The translations under genes and the position numbers were made by a program. Below are positions 1-12,347 of a stretch of 64,000 bases of DNA, piece by piece. Every line of letters begins with the position of its first letter. The first letter of the stretch is position 1. The stretch comes from Madurella fahalii (taxonomy: Eukaryota > Ascomycota > Sordariomycetes > Sordariales), in the NCBI GenBank assembly GCA_029876055.1, contig CM056878.1, forward strand, positions 2,852,001-2,916,000, written 5' to 3'. The notes below the pieces were generated by a model that ran no database searches, was not told the origin of the DNA, and saw only the letters and a list, made by a program, of their open reading frames with translations.

Positions 1-592
1 TTCTGTGGGATCCCTTGACATTGATGTTTTTGCGTGCCACTTGTGAGTCCTTCGTGCCTGTTCGTCCGTCGCAATGCTGTTCGTAGCGCTTCAAGACCCA
101 CGATGCGCAATCCGATTGATTGCTTTCGTCCGGAGGGCTAGGCCTTGCCGATGCTGGGTGGTAGCCAGGGATGCCGAGGGAAACAAATGCGTTCCAAGTG
201 AATAAGTATCAGGTAAACATCCGAGACCCCGCTGCTTATACGTATATCTGCGAGATTCCGAGCCACTCCCATTCGTTTGCCTTCTCTACCTCTCCGTCCT
301 TCTCATTTGTTTCTTTGCCATTCTGTGTGCCGAATACAGGACTTTACGGAGACATCCATCGTCCTGTTCGCCGTGTCTGTTCTCCCCATTGCGGTTTGGG
401 CGGCACCCTGCCCGCTCTCAGGACCCCTGCTCAGTGTTACGTGCAGATTGGCGGGAAGCTGTGAGAAAAAAGCGTTGGGAACTTTTTAAACAGAACGATT
501 GCCCATCCACCACGCCATCATCTCCTGGAAAACTCTCTCGATAACCCCCCAATTGCGTTGATCAGGCCAGGACGACGACGATTGACGCAAAA
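1..592. other. Intergenic/5' region of the elongase gene
   Basis: No ORF here has family-like composition. The short open frames at 171-489 overlap each other in different frames and lack recognisable domains. The last ~150 bases before 593 are C/A-rich, as expected for a fungal promoter and leader, and probably hold the elongase transcription start. Confidence 0.5.
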
Positions 593-2013
593 ATGGCCTT
601 CGAATCGGTTACAGTGTCGCTACCTTCCTCATCTCTCTTCCGTTTCCCACCCAATTCCGGCTCGGGATTCATACCCCCGCCTCCCGCCGGCAGCACATCC
701 TTCGCACCCCCGGTTGACATCCCAGACCACATCTACCATGCCTTCCTCGATCCCAAGGTTCCCATCACCATCGCCGCCGTCTACGCCGTGACCGCCAAGG
801 CCCTTAATGTCTACAACAAGTCTACGGGCAAGAAGCCCTGGGCCATTAGCAAGACGCTCGCTTTCCGGTGGTTTGTCATTGCTCACAATGTCTTCCTGGC
901 CGTCTACTCTGCATGGACATGGTGGGGGATGCTGGGAGCTCTGCGGCGCACCATGGTCAACCCTCTGGGGCCCCACGGCATTGCTGGTTTCCTCGACTCG
1001 GCGTGCCAGGTGAACGGACCGGGCGGCCTGGGCAACGCCGTCTTCTTCAACGAAGCGACCAACTCGTGGCAGTCGTACTCGCCCGAGCCGGCGCTGGCCC
1101 AAGACGGCACTCCGAGCCGGTTCGCTGCTGGGCGCATCTGGAACGAGGGTCTCGCCTTCTACGGATGGCTGTTCTACCTCAGCAAGTTCTATGAAGTCTT
1201 CGACACGCTCATCATCCTCGCCAAGGGCAAGCTCAGCTCAACCCTCCAGACGTATCACCACGCCGGAGCTATGATGTGCATGTGGGCCGGCATGCGCTAC
1301 ATGTCGGTCCCCATCTGGATCTTTGTCTTTTTCAACTCGTTCATCCACGCTATCATGGTGAGTTTTCCCCTTGTCGACGCGTGTTTTGACTTGCAAAACG
1401 GATGGAGCAGAGGAACTGACTTGATGTGCGATAGTACACATACTACACCGTAACAGCCTTCAACATCCGCGTGCCCATGATCATCAAGCGCACCTTGACG
1501 TCGATGCAAATCACGCAGTTCCTCGTCGGTGCCTCGTGCGCCATGGTGCATTCCTTCATCAGCTACACCATCCCCGTCATCTCTGCCTCCGAGACTGGCG
1601 CTCCTGCTACCGCCTCTGCCGCAGCCAACGGCTCCGTAGTTGCCGTAGCCGCTGGCGTCCTCAACAGTGTTAAGGGCACGTATGCACGCCAGACCATGTC
1701 CTGCATCACCTCGAGCGGCCCGACGTTCGCTATCTGGCTCAACGTTCTCTATCTCGCCCCGCTTACCTACCTCTTCGTCTCCTTCTTCATCGAGAGTTAT
1801 ACCCGCCGCAGCAACGCTGCCAGCAAGCAGACCGGGAAGAGGGGCGCCAACGGTACCGCGGCCCGTCGCCTGAGCAACGTCCAGATGGCTGAGAAGGCCG
1901 GCTGGGAGGCAGCCAAGAATGTTGAACGCGAGGTCTACGGCGAGAGCAATGAAGAGGCGATTGCTGGCGAAACTAAGAAGGCCAGCGGCCGGGTGTTGCG
2001 GAGCAGGCGTTGA
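593..2013 (+). CDS. Very-long-chain fatty acid elongase (ELO/GNS1-SUR4 family)
   Basis: This is a predicted 3-ketoacyl-CoA synthase of the ER membrane that condenses malonyl-CoA with acyl-CoA to lengthen fatty acids for sphingolipids. Exons are 593-1357 and 1435-2013, separated by a 77-bp GTGAGT...ATAG intron, giving 447 residues. The start at 593 has a good context (AAAATGG). All ELO boxes are visible: KFYEVFDT at about residues 198-205, the histidine box QTYHH at 219-223, NSFIHAIMYTYY spanning the splice junction near 255, and TSMQITQ after it. Several hydrophobic segments are present. An Ala/Ser/Gly-rich insert near residues 300-325 and a basic tail make it longer than the ~310-345 residues of yeast Elo2/Elo3. 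Whether it corresponds to Elo1, Elo2 or Elo3 cannot be decided here. It converges on the FYVE gene downstream. Confidence 0.95.
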
Positions 2014-3859
2014 ATGAATTGACGCACAGAGCACGCCTCACAATCAACACGGCTTAACCCATGCCGGCATGGTGGGCTACATTTACAGCAACCGAACAAA
2101 AGATCAGACTCATTTCCGATCGCGCGAGCGACTTTTGACATAGCGGGGTGGAAAACCGGGGCCCATCTAGTTGGGTGGGAGCGAGAGGCACATCAACGAG
2201 GGTCAGATACGGAGGGATAGGTGTCTGATTCTCTGCATTCATGAAGCGTGATGAGTTCATGAACAGGCAGGGGCCATGGTAGAGACACGTGCGGCACGCC
2301 CAGCGGCGATCTTTTGCGAATCTGCGGTGGAAAGGGGGAACCGCACGGAAGTGGGCATTCATATCTGATGGAACCGGTTGGGGTTGAGGATCTGGAGTTA
2401 GATAAAGCGGATCATGTGGTGAGCATTTCAGCGGTCATTTTTGCATTGTACATAAACCTACTCTATCGAAGGGTAATTAGCGGTACTGGGTTGGGAAAAT
2501 TCAAAAGGTCAAGATCATTATCGGGCCAGTGTAACAAAGATTTAACATACAACTTTATGCATCGCGATAATTGGGTAAGATTCCCAACAACGAGGGAACA
2601 AGGGGGACTCGAGCTGCGCAAGTTCATTAGCACGTGCTCGCGCCTTCATGGCATGACGTCAAGAGACCCAACTCATGGGGTAATACGAGAAGCAGTTGAT
2701 TGGAAGCCATCGGTTCAGATGGATGATTTGCATAGGCTATGATATCCAAACCTCCACATACGATGATTGAGCCTTCATATCTGTTACCACTATCCGTATC
2801 GGAAACCCCCAACCTCACCCATGAGCTCTGCGCATGAGCAACGCGGGCTACTGTACCGCTTACCCGGTTCTAGTCACTTGGTCATCACGGACGGAAATTA
2901 ACCGACTCGTTTTCCACCGATCACACTCATGATTATTACCCTACTTATGATGTTATGGCGCCCAAACATCCCTGACAGAGTGGACATACCGCGGATCAAC
3001 TATCCTCCCTCCAACACCTTGATCATCTCCTTCGTCCATCATCCGCCGTCATCCACGCTGTACCGCTCCCTCATCTCCGCTAGGAGTCTCACGGAGTAAA
3101 ACAAGGGAAAACGAAGGTGCAATATCAGCTAGAACCCCAGGACAATGAACCCGGAACGCCTCGGCAAGAAACGCCTTGCTCCCAACGCAACAACCACAGG
3201 TTGCGGCAGATGCAACACCCTAAAAGCAAGCAAAACAACGCAGAAAAACAAAAAGGAATCTGAGATGGGGAAGAAACTCAACCAGGCGGTACGTGTAGAT
3301 CTCCCAAACGAGAAAAGAGATTTGCCGTAGGAAAATGCACCGCCACCGTTGCCACTTCCGTCTCCACGACACGGGGTATATCCGTCTCTCCCTCCTCTCC
3401 CTCCTCTGGTATCTCAATAGGAAAAAAGTAGGTGGAAATGGAGAGAAAAAAGAAAAAAGAAAAAGAAAAGAAAATAAGGAAAACCCTGCCAGATATATGC
3501 CGTCCTTCTGAGAAAGTGGAAAAAGAGGGGGATCTAACCAGGTATTATCATCTCCAGTGACGGCTCCCTTCTAGCCGCCCAAGTCTAATGTCTGTATTTT
3601 TCTAAATCGCGCCCCTCCGAAAAATCTCTTTCTCTCCCCGTCCGTCTAAATGGTGTAAAGTATCGCCGGTATTTTTCCGTCACGTTGTCGGCGTTCACGC
3701 TGTTACCGGTGCTCGCGGGGTTTTAGGCGCAGTCGTGGAAACGCGTCATTAAAGAACTATCGAGAACCCGTTTCCCCGACCAGGAATGGAAAAGGGGGAC
3801 GCTCAAACCGAGGATGGGGAGTTGCGTGTTTGCCACCGGATCGGTGGCGGTGGCGGCGC
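2014..3859. other. Intergenic region between convergent genes
   Basis: This should hold the two 3' UTRs. The sequence is AT-richer between about 2340 and 2760, with a frame at 2314-2742 that has no domain and an unconvincing composition. An A/G-rich low-complexity run lies at about 3430-3480, next to a CTCC-rich patch at about 3385-3415. No gene is supported. Confidence 0.5.
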
Positions 3860-4851
3860 TTAGAAAGTGCTCCAATTCCAGTCCCTCGGGACGCTGTGGG
3901 CTGCATCGGGCGTGTGCAGGGGCACGCCGAGGCCGGCGACAGTGGGAGAGGCTGCGACGGGGCTGGCAGGAGTGTCGAGGCGGCTAGCATCGGACGAGCC
4001 TTCGCTCGAAGACTGGCTGTTTGCCCTGCTGCGCCATTCTTTGAATTGCGAGTAGCAGTGGCCGCAGGCACGGCTGGGCACGCCCCGGGGGTTGTAGTTT
4101 GCGTCCTGGTCGAGGGGGATCTCGAAGGCGCTGTGCATGTCGCAGAAGATGTTGCCGCATTTGCGGCAGTGGTGGCGGCGGGTGAAGTAGCTGAAGTATC
4201 TCTTGCATGTCGCGTGATCGCACACAGAGGACTCCTGGTCGGGCTGTGGTCACGGTAATGTTAGCATCAGGAATACCAAGTTGCCTGCGTGCGGCACTGC
4301 GCTATCAACCCCGGAGACGCGTGGCATACCTTCCAGTGCTTGCGAGTGGGCGCCCCAGTAGGCTTGGGGAACAGGTCGAGATTCCAGCTGCCGTCCACGG
4401 ACTTGGTGCTGTCGCCCGTTGACCTCCTGCTCAACCGACCGAATGCGCTCAGCCCGCTCAGCCCGCTGAGGCCGCCGAGGCTCATGAAGCTGTTGTTGTG
4501 CCGCAAGCTCTCATCGCTGGTCTCGTCCTCGATTTCGGGCTTCGGTCGGGCCGGCGGCGCCTTGGATGGAAACTCGGTGGGCCGCAGGACGGCGGGGACG
4601 TACAAGGGTCGAATCTGGCGCGTGATGTAGTTCTTGGACGAGGTCGGCGAGACATTTCCGGACGTGCTGGGCGGCGACACCTGGGAATGGTACTGTGTAG
4701 ACGGATGGTAGCCGGTCGGGATGGGAGTCGGCTGAAACGAAGGCTGGTGTTGATGACGATACGGTTGATGTTGACGATGGTGCTGATGCGGATAGAAAGA
4801 CTGTTGCTGTTGCTGGCCCGGGATCCGGGGCATTATAAAGTCTGTCGCCAT
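3860..4851 (-). CDS. FYVE zinc-finger protein
   Basis: Exons on the minus strand are 4851-4330 and 4243-3860, with an 86-bp intron, giving 301 residues. The N-terminal ~150 residues are low-complexity (Gln/Pro/His/Ser-rich). The FYVE domain starts at the exon junction (HWK then PDQES gives the W-x-x-D motif) and continues with RRHHCRKCGNIFC, paired cysteines (CDHATC, CGHC) and a turret-like region, at about residues 172-240. By family knowledge FYVE domains bind phosphatidylinositol-3-phosphate on endosomal or vacuolar membranes, so a trafficking or adaptor role is inferred. A Ser/Pro/Ala-rich tail follows. The start was chosen at 4851 (GCCATGG context) rather than further upstream. There is no catalytic domain; the partner is unknown. 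Confidence 0.9.
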
Positions 4852-6668
4852 GGCGAAATTGCTGTTGCGGGTGCCCAATGCAGGTTGACGACGCAACAAT
4901 GCGGTGCGGTGCGGGTAAGGCGGGCAGTGGGGGTCGGGGCACCCGCGTCGAGATATTTAAAGCAGCCTGTTCTTCCTCGCACCTTCTGGGGCCACCAAAA
5001 AAATGTAAGCTGGGGCTTCTTCTTCTCAGCACGCTGTGCCCTGGTGTGACGACGGTTGCCGGTGGTGAAACGCGAGGAACCGAGAAGTTGTCCTGAGAAG
5101 GCCAGCAAACGGGGAAGTGAACTCGGTAACCCGGCAAGTGACGAGGGACCGAGTCACGACGTGGAGTCTGCGCGAACCGGCAAAGCTCCTAATGTACGCA
5201 CGAGCTGATGTACTACGTATCTCTTGCTAGAGATGAGAATCCAATCGGCATCGAGAGACAAAAGATTGGATGGGCGCGGTTGGTTTGAAATAGCTAAGAG
5301 ACAGCACTGTTGAACATTTAAGACAGCGGCAGAGAGCGTTATCTTTTCTTATTACAAGTGGGCCAACCATGTCGAATGGGATACCGGGCGGACAGCGAAT
5401 CGCCCAGGAGGGGAGCAAAGGGACAGAGAGGGCCTGTTAATTCTGGATCCGAAAAGTAGCGGTGGACCCAAACTCGAGGAAGGCTTGTCCGCTCGAGCAA
5501 CCCTGGTCCCTGCCGATGTCGTGAATGGCAACTGCTCTTCTGCCTTTCTCCGCTCCGGCCTTGTGTTCGTTCGTTGCCCGCCTTTCCGCAACTTCAGGAT
5601 CTGCCTGCGACAAAGATTACTACTGGGTAATTTGCTACTGGAGCTTTGGGGCCGCTGTCCCAAAAGGCCACGGTTGCGCACAGCATAATTAGTTGCTTCA
5701 CCATGGCGTGGCATTGGCAGCAACGGAAGGACGACTCGAAGGACTCAAGGTTTACTCCGTGCTCAGAAGCAAGTGGAACACTGTGTCGTCGCCATCCACC
5801 ACGGCTGCATGAACCCTGCAACCCTCAGGCCGAGACCTCGCTGCGCTTCACCTCAAGTTCAAATGTCTGATGAGTGGTAGCTGATGACTCTACTCAGCAC
5901 TCCCTCCGCTTCTACTCAGCATTCGTGCTAGGGATGTAGCTATCTCAAAGCAATCTCAAAGCCGGTTACAACAATGGCTTGAATTCGAAGCATTTGTTTC
6001 TCTCGAGATTCGTGTGTTCTGGCGCAATGACAAAAGTGCGACGGAGATCGGTGGAACTCCTGCGTAAGAGCATTTCGGGCAGCGGCTTGGCAATTTGCAC
6101 CCCACTTCTTCAGCAACAGGATTCTTGTAGATTCATAAACCGCAGCAGATGCAAGTATCGGGTCACGCGGGGGTGGACCTTGGTTTGCTGGAATTGATCG
6201 AGTGGGGTCCAGCCCCGGCAGGGCCCGGCCTGAGACAGCCCCCGGCGGCGGGCAAGCTTTTGACCGACACCGCCTTACCACGGCCAGCGCTACGCTCCGC
6301 CTTGCGCAATCACGGGGCCTTGGATTAAGCCAACGACATCACAATCTCCAGGTTACCGATTTTTCGACGATTTCGCACATCGTATCTTCCCTCAGGCGGC
6401 TCCATCAAGTCGCTTCATTCTTTCCGAGTCTCGGCAACAGACAACCATCTGACGATCCAAAGAAAACGACCCGAGCACGAACCGAGTCGGTATCTGCACA
6501 CGTCCGAAGCGCCCCACATCCCCGAGCACCGCCGAGGTCTATCACTGACGCCGACGCACCCTCCTCCCGTCCGCTGTTGGTGAGCGCTCCACTCGCCATC
6601 GCATACCTGGGCCGTAGTACCCGAGACATCTCGCATATTTTCGTTGGATCGCCAACCCTACCGACAAC
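4852..6668. other. Intergenic region between divergent genes
   Basis: This is shared upstream DNA of the FYVE gene and YKT6. The open frames at 4878-5137, 5352-5870 and 5940-6672 overlap on both strands and show no domains. The segment just before 6669 is rich in CCGA and CATC elements and is probably the YKT6 leader. No gene is supported. Confidence 0.45.
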
Positions 6669-7432
6669 ATGAAGCTCTACTACGTCGGCGTACGTCTATC
6701 GTATCCCCGCCTTTAGGGGCCGTCTAACAGCACCTTAGGTCCTGGACAACACGAAGAAGCCCGCAGTGCAACTATGCGCGGCGCACGAGCTCAGCGATTT
6801 CTCCCGGTTCACGAGAGCCGAGTATGGGAACTTCATGACCATGATCAGCAAGACTGTGGCGGAGCGGACCACTCCCGGTCAGAGACAGAGCGTCGAGGAG
6901 CAGGGTGCGTTCCATATCACATAACCCTTCAACGATACATCTCACTCACTCAGGGGCTAGATTATGTTGTCCACTGCTATGCGCGCTCTGAAGGCGTCGC
7001 TGGTGTTGTCATCACCAAGGACTACCCCCACATCGCGGCTCACAGCGTTCTTTCCAAGCTCATGGACCAGTTCTTGTCCGAGGTCCCGCTTGCCACCATT
7101 AAAGGCGCCAGCAAGGATGGCGACATCTCGTTTCCCGCTCTACAAGATTACCTAAACAATTACCAAGACGCGAATCAGGCCAACAGTATTGCGCGAATCC
7201 AGCAGGAGCTGGACGAGACCAAGATTGTCCTCCATAAGGCTATCGACAGCGTATGTGCCAGTTTCTAATCATTTGATACCGTAACATCTCTCAACCTGCT
7301 AACCCGTGCCAGGTCTTGCAACGTGGTGAGAAGCTAGACGACCTCGTTGCCAAGAGCTCCGATCTGAGCGCGCAGAGCAAGATGTTCTACAAATCTGCAA
7401 AGAAGCAGAACTCATGCTGCCTGGTCATGTAA
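6669..7432 (+). CDS. YKT6: R-SNARE Ykt6
   Basis: Four exons (6669-6689, 6739-6904, 6961-7250, 7313-7432) give 198 residues, the usual Ykt6 length. The protein begins MKLYYVG and has an N-terminal longin domain (about 1-125) and a C-terminal R-SNARE motif (about 135-190). The motif carries the zero-layer arginine in [10 protein letters not shown]. It ends in CCLVM, the di-cysteine CAAX-type end that is palmitoylated and farnesylated in the family, so there is no transmembrane helix. Ykt6 acts in fusion at Golgi, endosome, vacuole and autophagosome membranes (established for the family). Introns are 49, 56 and 62 bp, all GT...AG, and the phases join without frame breaks. The first coding exon is only 21 nt. 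Confidence 0.97.
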
Positions 7433-9557
7433 ACTGCATTTCATACCAGTTACAGCGAATAGGCAGCACCCAGCGTTCTATTGAAACATGGATTGTGGAG
7501 GGACCCAAACACGGCATCACCCGGCCTCCGCGGCTCAGCCCGAGCAAATACTTACCGGTTTCGATCGATGAACAGGCCCGTTTCGACCCCAGTAGTGGTC
7601 AAGAGAACCCCGTCTATCACAGCTCCCGGCGTAACTGTGAGTAGATGATGGGCTAGCGCTCTATCCCGACGTGCTCTCCTGGTGTGACTGGCAGCTCCTG
7701 ATGTTCCTCGATGCGGCACGGGGCATCCTGTCTAGTCGGGTCTGACATCGTGAGCCTCATGAATATGCTGAATTGGGAACTTGGAAGTAGTCAGCGAGCG
7801 CGAAGCGAACTCGTGGGAGCTGGGGAGCTCTTGGGGCGGGGTGTCTGATTTGTTAAGAGTTCGCTGTAGTTCTTGTGGCCACGGCATATTGACTCTCTAT
7901 TTCAAGTCCAATCCCTATACACTGCCAAGTGTTGTATTGGCAGGAACACTTCCGCTGAGTGGATGAACCATGCATCCCGATGTCTTACTGCTGTTTATCA
8001 GATGATAGAGGGGTTGAATGATAATAAGTCCGACAAAATGAAGCAACCTTGTAGCCACTCTGTTATTCGATATGCAAAACACGGGAGTATTAAATTATAT
8101 GGTATATGCAACTACCATTGCACAGTTCGCGGCTCACGGTGTATCCCTGCACAGGTCAAAGTACCCTGCAACACCGTTACACTGCAACTTCGCGATGACA
8201 TGCCGCGCGAGCCGCCCAGTCCAAGATTTCAGTCACGGATGTGCAGTTCTTCCCATTATCCCCCCCGCATGTCGGTTGTGAATCATCATCATTATGATGC
8301 TGATCATATCTTGGGAGATGCCCGTATCCAAGCGTACACTACAGTAAATACGCTTACTTGGTTGGTGGCGAGTGTTGGCACGCTAACGTAAAGCAAAAGA
8401 CGTGAGGGATCCCCGATCCCATTATCTCGATCGCCACATGTTTAGTCATGTGAGCCAACTTCTCCCCCAGACGAAGCAAGGTAAGATAGGGGAGAGGACG
8501 TGTAATCCCTGAGCGGTCTGGCGAGCGGGTATAGTATTCGCCTCCTCGACCGTCCATTTTCATGGGCTGTCACAGATGCAACATTGCACTTTCGGCTCTC
8601 GCTGGCTCGTACCGCCCGCTCGCTCGCTCGTCCTTACGACTCTCGAAATTCAATCGCCCGCGGAACGGATGTGGGATGGTGGAACAGGTCAAGACGGCAA
8701 AGGGGCGGCTTCTTTTGGTGCTTTTCCCTTGGCCACCGATGCCTGCCAAGACGTAACGCTGCAGGTGTTGGGTCCCACCCGGATGTCGCGTTTTGGAATG
8801 GTAAGGGAACAATTGTCCGGGGTATTATTGGTCGACAGAAAGAAAAGGTTATCGTTGGGCAGTGATTGGTGGAGTGGTCGTTTGAAAGGACGGATGGGGA
8901 ATGGCGGGGTGCGGCTCGCTGAAGGTTGAAGGGGGGGTCGGTTCCTTGACCGATATTCGGAAGGGGTTCTTTGAGGAACGGATCATCTCAGCTTTGGGTC
9001 CGCAACGCGACCTCTCGAACGAGAGCCCAGGCACCTTGCGGTGGTTTTTCTTTTATTTCGCTTTTTTTCATTTAAGCGATGGAGCTAATCGCGGAAAGCA
9101 AAGGCTCAAGTCTTACATAAGACTGTGCGCTTGTCATCGGCGCTGCCTACCCCTGAATTCTTGTTACGTCATGGCAACAGCGGCGGCCCAGTTCGGGTCA
9201 GGGGTCTCATCACCGTGCGGAAGGTGGTCTCGGTAGGCGGCTCTGCCGACGTCGGTAGCGTTCGATCAGTTGCGAAGACGTAGCAATGGGCAACAGTACT
9301 TACGAGATTGGCCGGAAGCTATGTGAACTTGCCATATGGTTAGATCACCGAGAAGACAAAATCTAACTCTAGGAACCCAATGTGTTTATTCCGTTGAAGA
9401 CGTGGATCGCCAGCTCGCAGGGCTGTTGGTTGTCGGAGTTTATTCTATGTAACGAGGCAATCGGCAGGCCATCCTCCGCGAGATAGCAACAAGCACATCT
9501 GCGTAATCAACCTCTTAGATAGAAAATACAGCTTCGTGCCGATACTCTTGTCCGGCT
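7433..9557. other. Intergenic region, partly AT-rich
   Basis: No convincing gene is present. The stretch 7830-8380 is AT-richer. It contains TTATCAGAT at 7995-8003, a chance-level match to the fungal iron-GATA motif and not near any iron gene. From 8560 to 8940 several overlapping frames exist on both strands (8562-8929, 8570-8812) with no domain. The right end holds the 3' UTR of the molybdenum-cofactor gene. Confidence 0.45.
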
Positions 9558-11768
9558 TCATCTAGCTTTCTCTCCTTCAACCCACGTCCCGCTCTTGCCA
9601 CCCTCTTTCAGCACGACTCTCAACCCCTCAATAACCATTCCCTTATCGACGGCCTTACACATATCGTACACTGTCAGGGCAGCCACCGACGCGGCCGTCA
9701 AGGCTTCCATCTCGACGCCCGTCTTGCCGTCGCACGAGACCGTCGTGGTGATGTCTATCCCGTTGCTCTCTTGCACGGGAACAAGGTCAACCTCAGCGTG
9801 TGTCAGGGCGATGGGGTGGCACAGTGGTATGAGCCCTGGTGTGCGTTTCGCCGCCATTATGCCGGCTATCCGCGCCACACCGAGGACGTCGCCCTTCTTG
9901 ATCTGATTCTCGCGGACGAGGCTGAGGGCTGTTTGGGTTGAGAAGCGCACGGTACACTTTGCCTTGGCCACGCGTTTTGTCGGGGCCTTTTCTGCGATGG
10001 AGACCATGTGCGCAGTACCCGATGCGGAAACGTGCGTTAATTTTGGACTACCATCCTCGTCTTGGTTGTCGTGGTTTCGCTGAAACGTGTTTGAGAAGAG
10101 TCGCCGTTGGTGCGTGCTGGCATGGCAGGGTGTCACGATGCTAGGCAGAGGTAATGGGAGCCTAGTATTGGGCAGAGAGCAGGTCGGCGAGAGCCCGACA
10201 TGCTGCCACCGCAAGTAAGTCTGGTGGAGATGTTGAAAGGTTGTTGGCGGATCTATACTTACTACTTAGCTAACCAGCCCATATCCCCATTCAGGCCCCC
10301 CAAGAATGTAGACCGAACATGATATGCCCCACGTAGATGCAAACAGCCCCAAACCTGGTCCCGAATGCAAAAAAAGAAAAGGAACGAGAGACTATCACCC
10401 ACCAATTAATATCATCGGCCGGTTCTTCATGTGCTCCAGCTCGCCGATGCCTGCATGTTTCGCCTTCTTTCGTTTGACGGCCATGCCGATCACGCTGAGA
10501 AGCTCATCCGAGTTGGGCACCAAGAGGGGACGACAGCTAGGTGGAAGACGCTCCGTCTCCCCGACGGCCGCCTGCCGCAGTGACCTCAATGCCGCATCGT
10601 CGATGGGTTCGCCCCCATTTACCTTGCGCAGGATGTCACGCAGGGAGACCTCGGCGTTGCCGAAAAGACACACCTTCAGATTCCCGTCACTAGTGACGCG
10701 AAGCCTGTTGCATGTCCCGCAGAAATTGTGAGTCATGCTCGTGACAAATCCAATCTTGCCGACAAAGCCGGGCACTTGAAATGTCTTGCTCGTATCATTC
10801 TTGTGGTCTCGGCCCCTCTGGAGGTCTGGATACCGGGAGCGGATCACGTCGAGCATCTCCTGGTAGCTGAACATCTTGCCCTCGCTCCACTTGTTGCCGT
10901 CAAAGGGCATGTATTCGATGAAGCGCACTTCAACATCCTTGTCCTTCGTCAGTTCCACGAAAGGGAGGATCTCTCGGTCATTGAGGCCACGCATGACAAC
11001 GCAGTTGATCTTGAACCTGATGCCCGCCCCCGCGCGTTTCAGCTCAAAGATGCGGTCGATGCTCTTCTGAACCGCGCTGAACCCTGCACGCCGCGTCATC
11101 AGCTGGAACTGCCACGGGTCCAGGGTGTCAAGCGAGAGGTTGACACCAGTCAGTCCAGCCTCGACCATGGCGTCGAGCTTCCGGTGCAGCGAGAGCCCAT
11201 TGGTCGTCAGGCAGAGCTCCCGTAGGCCATGTGCCCGCAGCGATCCGATTTGGCGCATCAGGGGGACGATGTCCCGCCTCACCGTCGGCTCGCCTCCGGT
11301 AAGTCGGATCTTGGTCACGCCCTGCGAGACGAAGAGGGACGAGAGCAGAACGATCTCGGGAGTGGTCAGGAGCTCCCGCGGCGGCGAGAGGGGGACGCCC
11401 TCCTCGGGCATGCAGTACAGACAGCGGAGGTTGCACCGCTCTGTGACTGAGATGCGCAGGTAGTCGTGTTGGCGGTGGAAGGTGTCAGTCAGAAAGTCCG
11501 AGAATGGCCTGGCCTCACGGAGGCGGTCCTTGCGCGAGCTGAGGGGCGGGGTCGTAGGGCTAGACCCTTGGCCGTCGTGCTCTGGAACCGGCGGCGGAGG
11601 CTGAAGATCGGTCTGCCTGGTGCTGGGCTGCACAGGCGCAAAAGGCGCGGATGCTGTTGCCGCCGAGACGACACGTCTTGCCTGCAACGAGACAGGCGGG
11701 CTTGTTTGTGCTACCTGCAGCCTCCCGGGCCAAAGGCACCGGGCAACACAGCGCGCAGTTGTTGCCAT
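9558..11768 (-). CDS. cnxABC: Bifunctional molybdenum cofactor synthesis protein (MoaA-MoaC fusion)
   Basis: The first half is a radical-SAM GTP 3',8-cyclase (MoaA) and the second a cyclic pyranopterin monophosphate synthase (MoaC). Together they make cPMP from GTP. The start at 11768 (ACCATGG) opens a basic, Arg/Ala-rich leader that could be a mitochondrial presequence. The radical-SAM cluster CNLRCLYC is at 112-119. The C-terminal cluster NFCGTC...VC uses about C350, C353 and C367. The MoaC half starts at LTHVSASGTAHMVSI and carries LIPLCHP and GVEMEALTAASVAALTVYDMCK. Proposed exons are 11768-10403 and 10252-9558, joined by a 150-bp intron (GTGGGT...TATAG), giving 686 residues. The MoaC half has no in-frame ATG before its conserved core, so it needs the splice. 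If the intron is retained, MoaA ends MILIGG-stop at 10395. This matches the layout of human MOCS1 and Aspergillus cnxABC. Confidence 0.93.
10253..10402 (-). other. Intron (possibly alternatively spliced) joining the MoaA and MoaC halves
   Basis: On the minus strand the intron starts GTGGGT, has a GCTAAG branch-point candidate and ends TATAG. Its first bases also encode the second Gly, a Gly and a stop codon (ATT GGT GGG TGA) if it is not removed. The acceptor at TATAG is the one that keeps frame: one nucleotide is left on the exon, and AT plus CCG CCA follow. CACCAG and GGCAG further on are phase-incompatible. Confidence 0.75.
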
Positions 11769-12347
11769 GGTGGGCTCAACCGTCCTGACAGATTTCGTGA
11801 AGTTGCTCAGCGTGGCGGGGCATGGCGCGGGAATTATGCTCTGTGGCCAGTCTGGTCCGCGGAGACCGATGACATCACAATCGACGGCAAACAAGAGGAG
11901 ATTCGGAGAAGTATGAATCGAACGCCACAATCCATAGGGAATGAAGGGAGCGCGGATTTCCGGACCCGTCCCGGGTCTACGGCGTTGCGAGCCCAGATTT
12001 GGCTCCAGTTGACGTGACTCAGCGAGGCATCGACCAAAAGACAAGACAGTGCGCGTGGCAGGTCTCCGCGGATAGGGAAGCCGATCCCGACTCGGCTGCG
12101 CTCGGAGGTCGGAGAACTCGAGGCCCAAGCTCGTGGCGGTTCCCGACCAATCGGGAAGGTGTCGCCTTGGCAAGAGCTTTTGATCTGCATGTTTGCTACG
12201 CACTGACCGCAGTGGGCGTCTCGACATTTGCATGCAGGAAGCAAGAGAGACCTACACCAACGGCAAGCAGCCTTGAGTCCAACGCTCTTCCTCGCAAATC
12301 AATTTCTGATAGGCAGCAGCAGCGGCAAACAAGCTTGAAGATCGGAG
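11769..12347. promoter_or_regulatory. Divergent promoter region, cnxABC / WRAP73
   Basis: This 579-bp gap separates the start codons of two divergently transcribed genes and must hold both promoters. The MoaA frame stays open upstream of 11768 to about 12233, but that extension has no family resemblance and lies before a good ATG, so it is treated as leader. No named site is claimed. Confidence 0.5.

Noticed and set aside
2314..2742. 142-residue frame downstream of the elongase
   Set aside because: It has no domain, no plausible promoter or introns, and lies in AT-rich 3' sequence.
7995..8003. Second exact iron-GATA nine-mer
   Set aside because: It lies in an intergenic region far from any iron-related gene and is expected by chance.
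11769..12233. N-terminal extension of the MoaA frame
   Set aside because: It is open by chance; the conserved gene starts at the well-placed ATG at 11768, and the extension would fill the divergent promoter.
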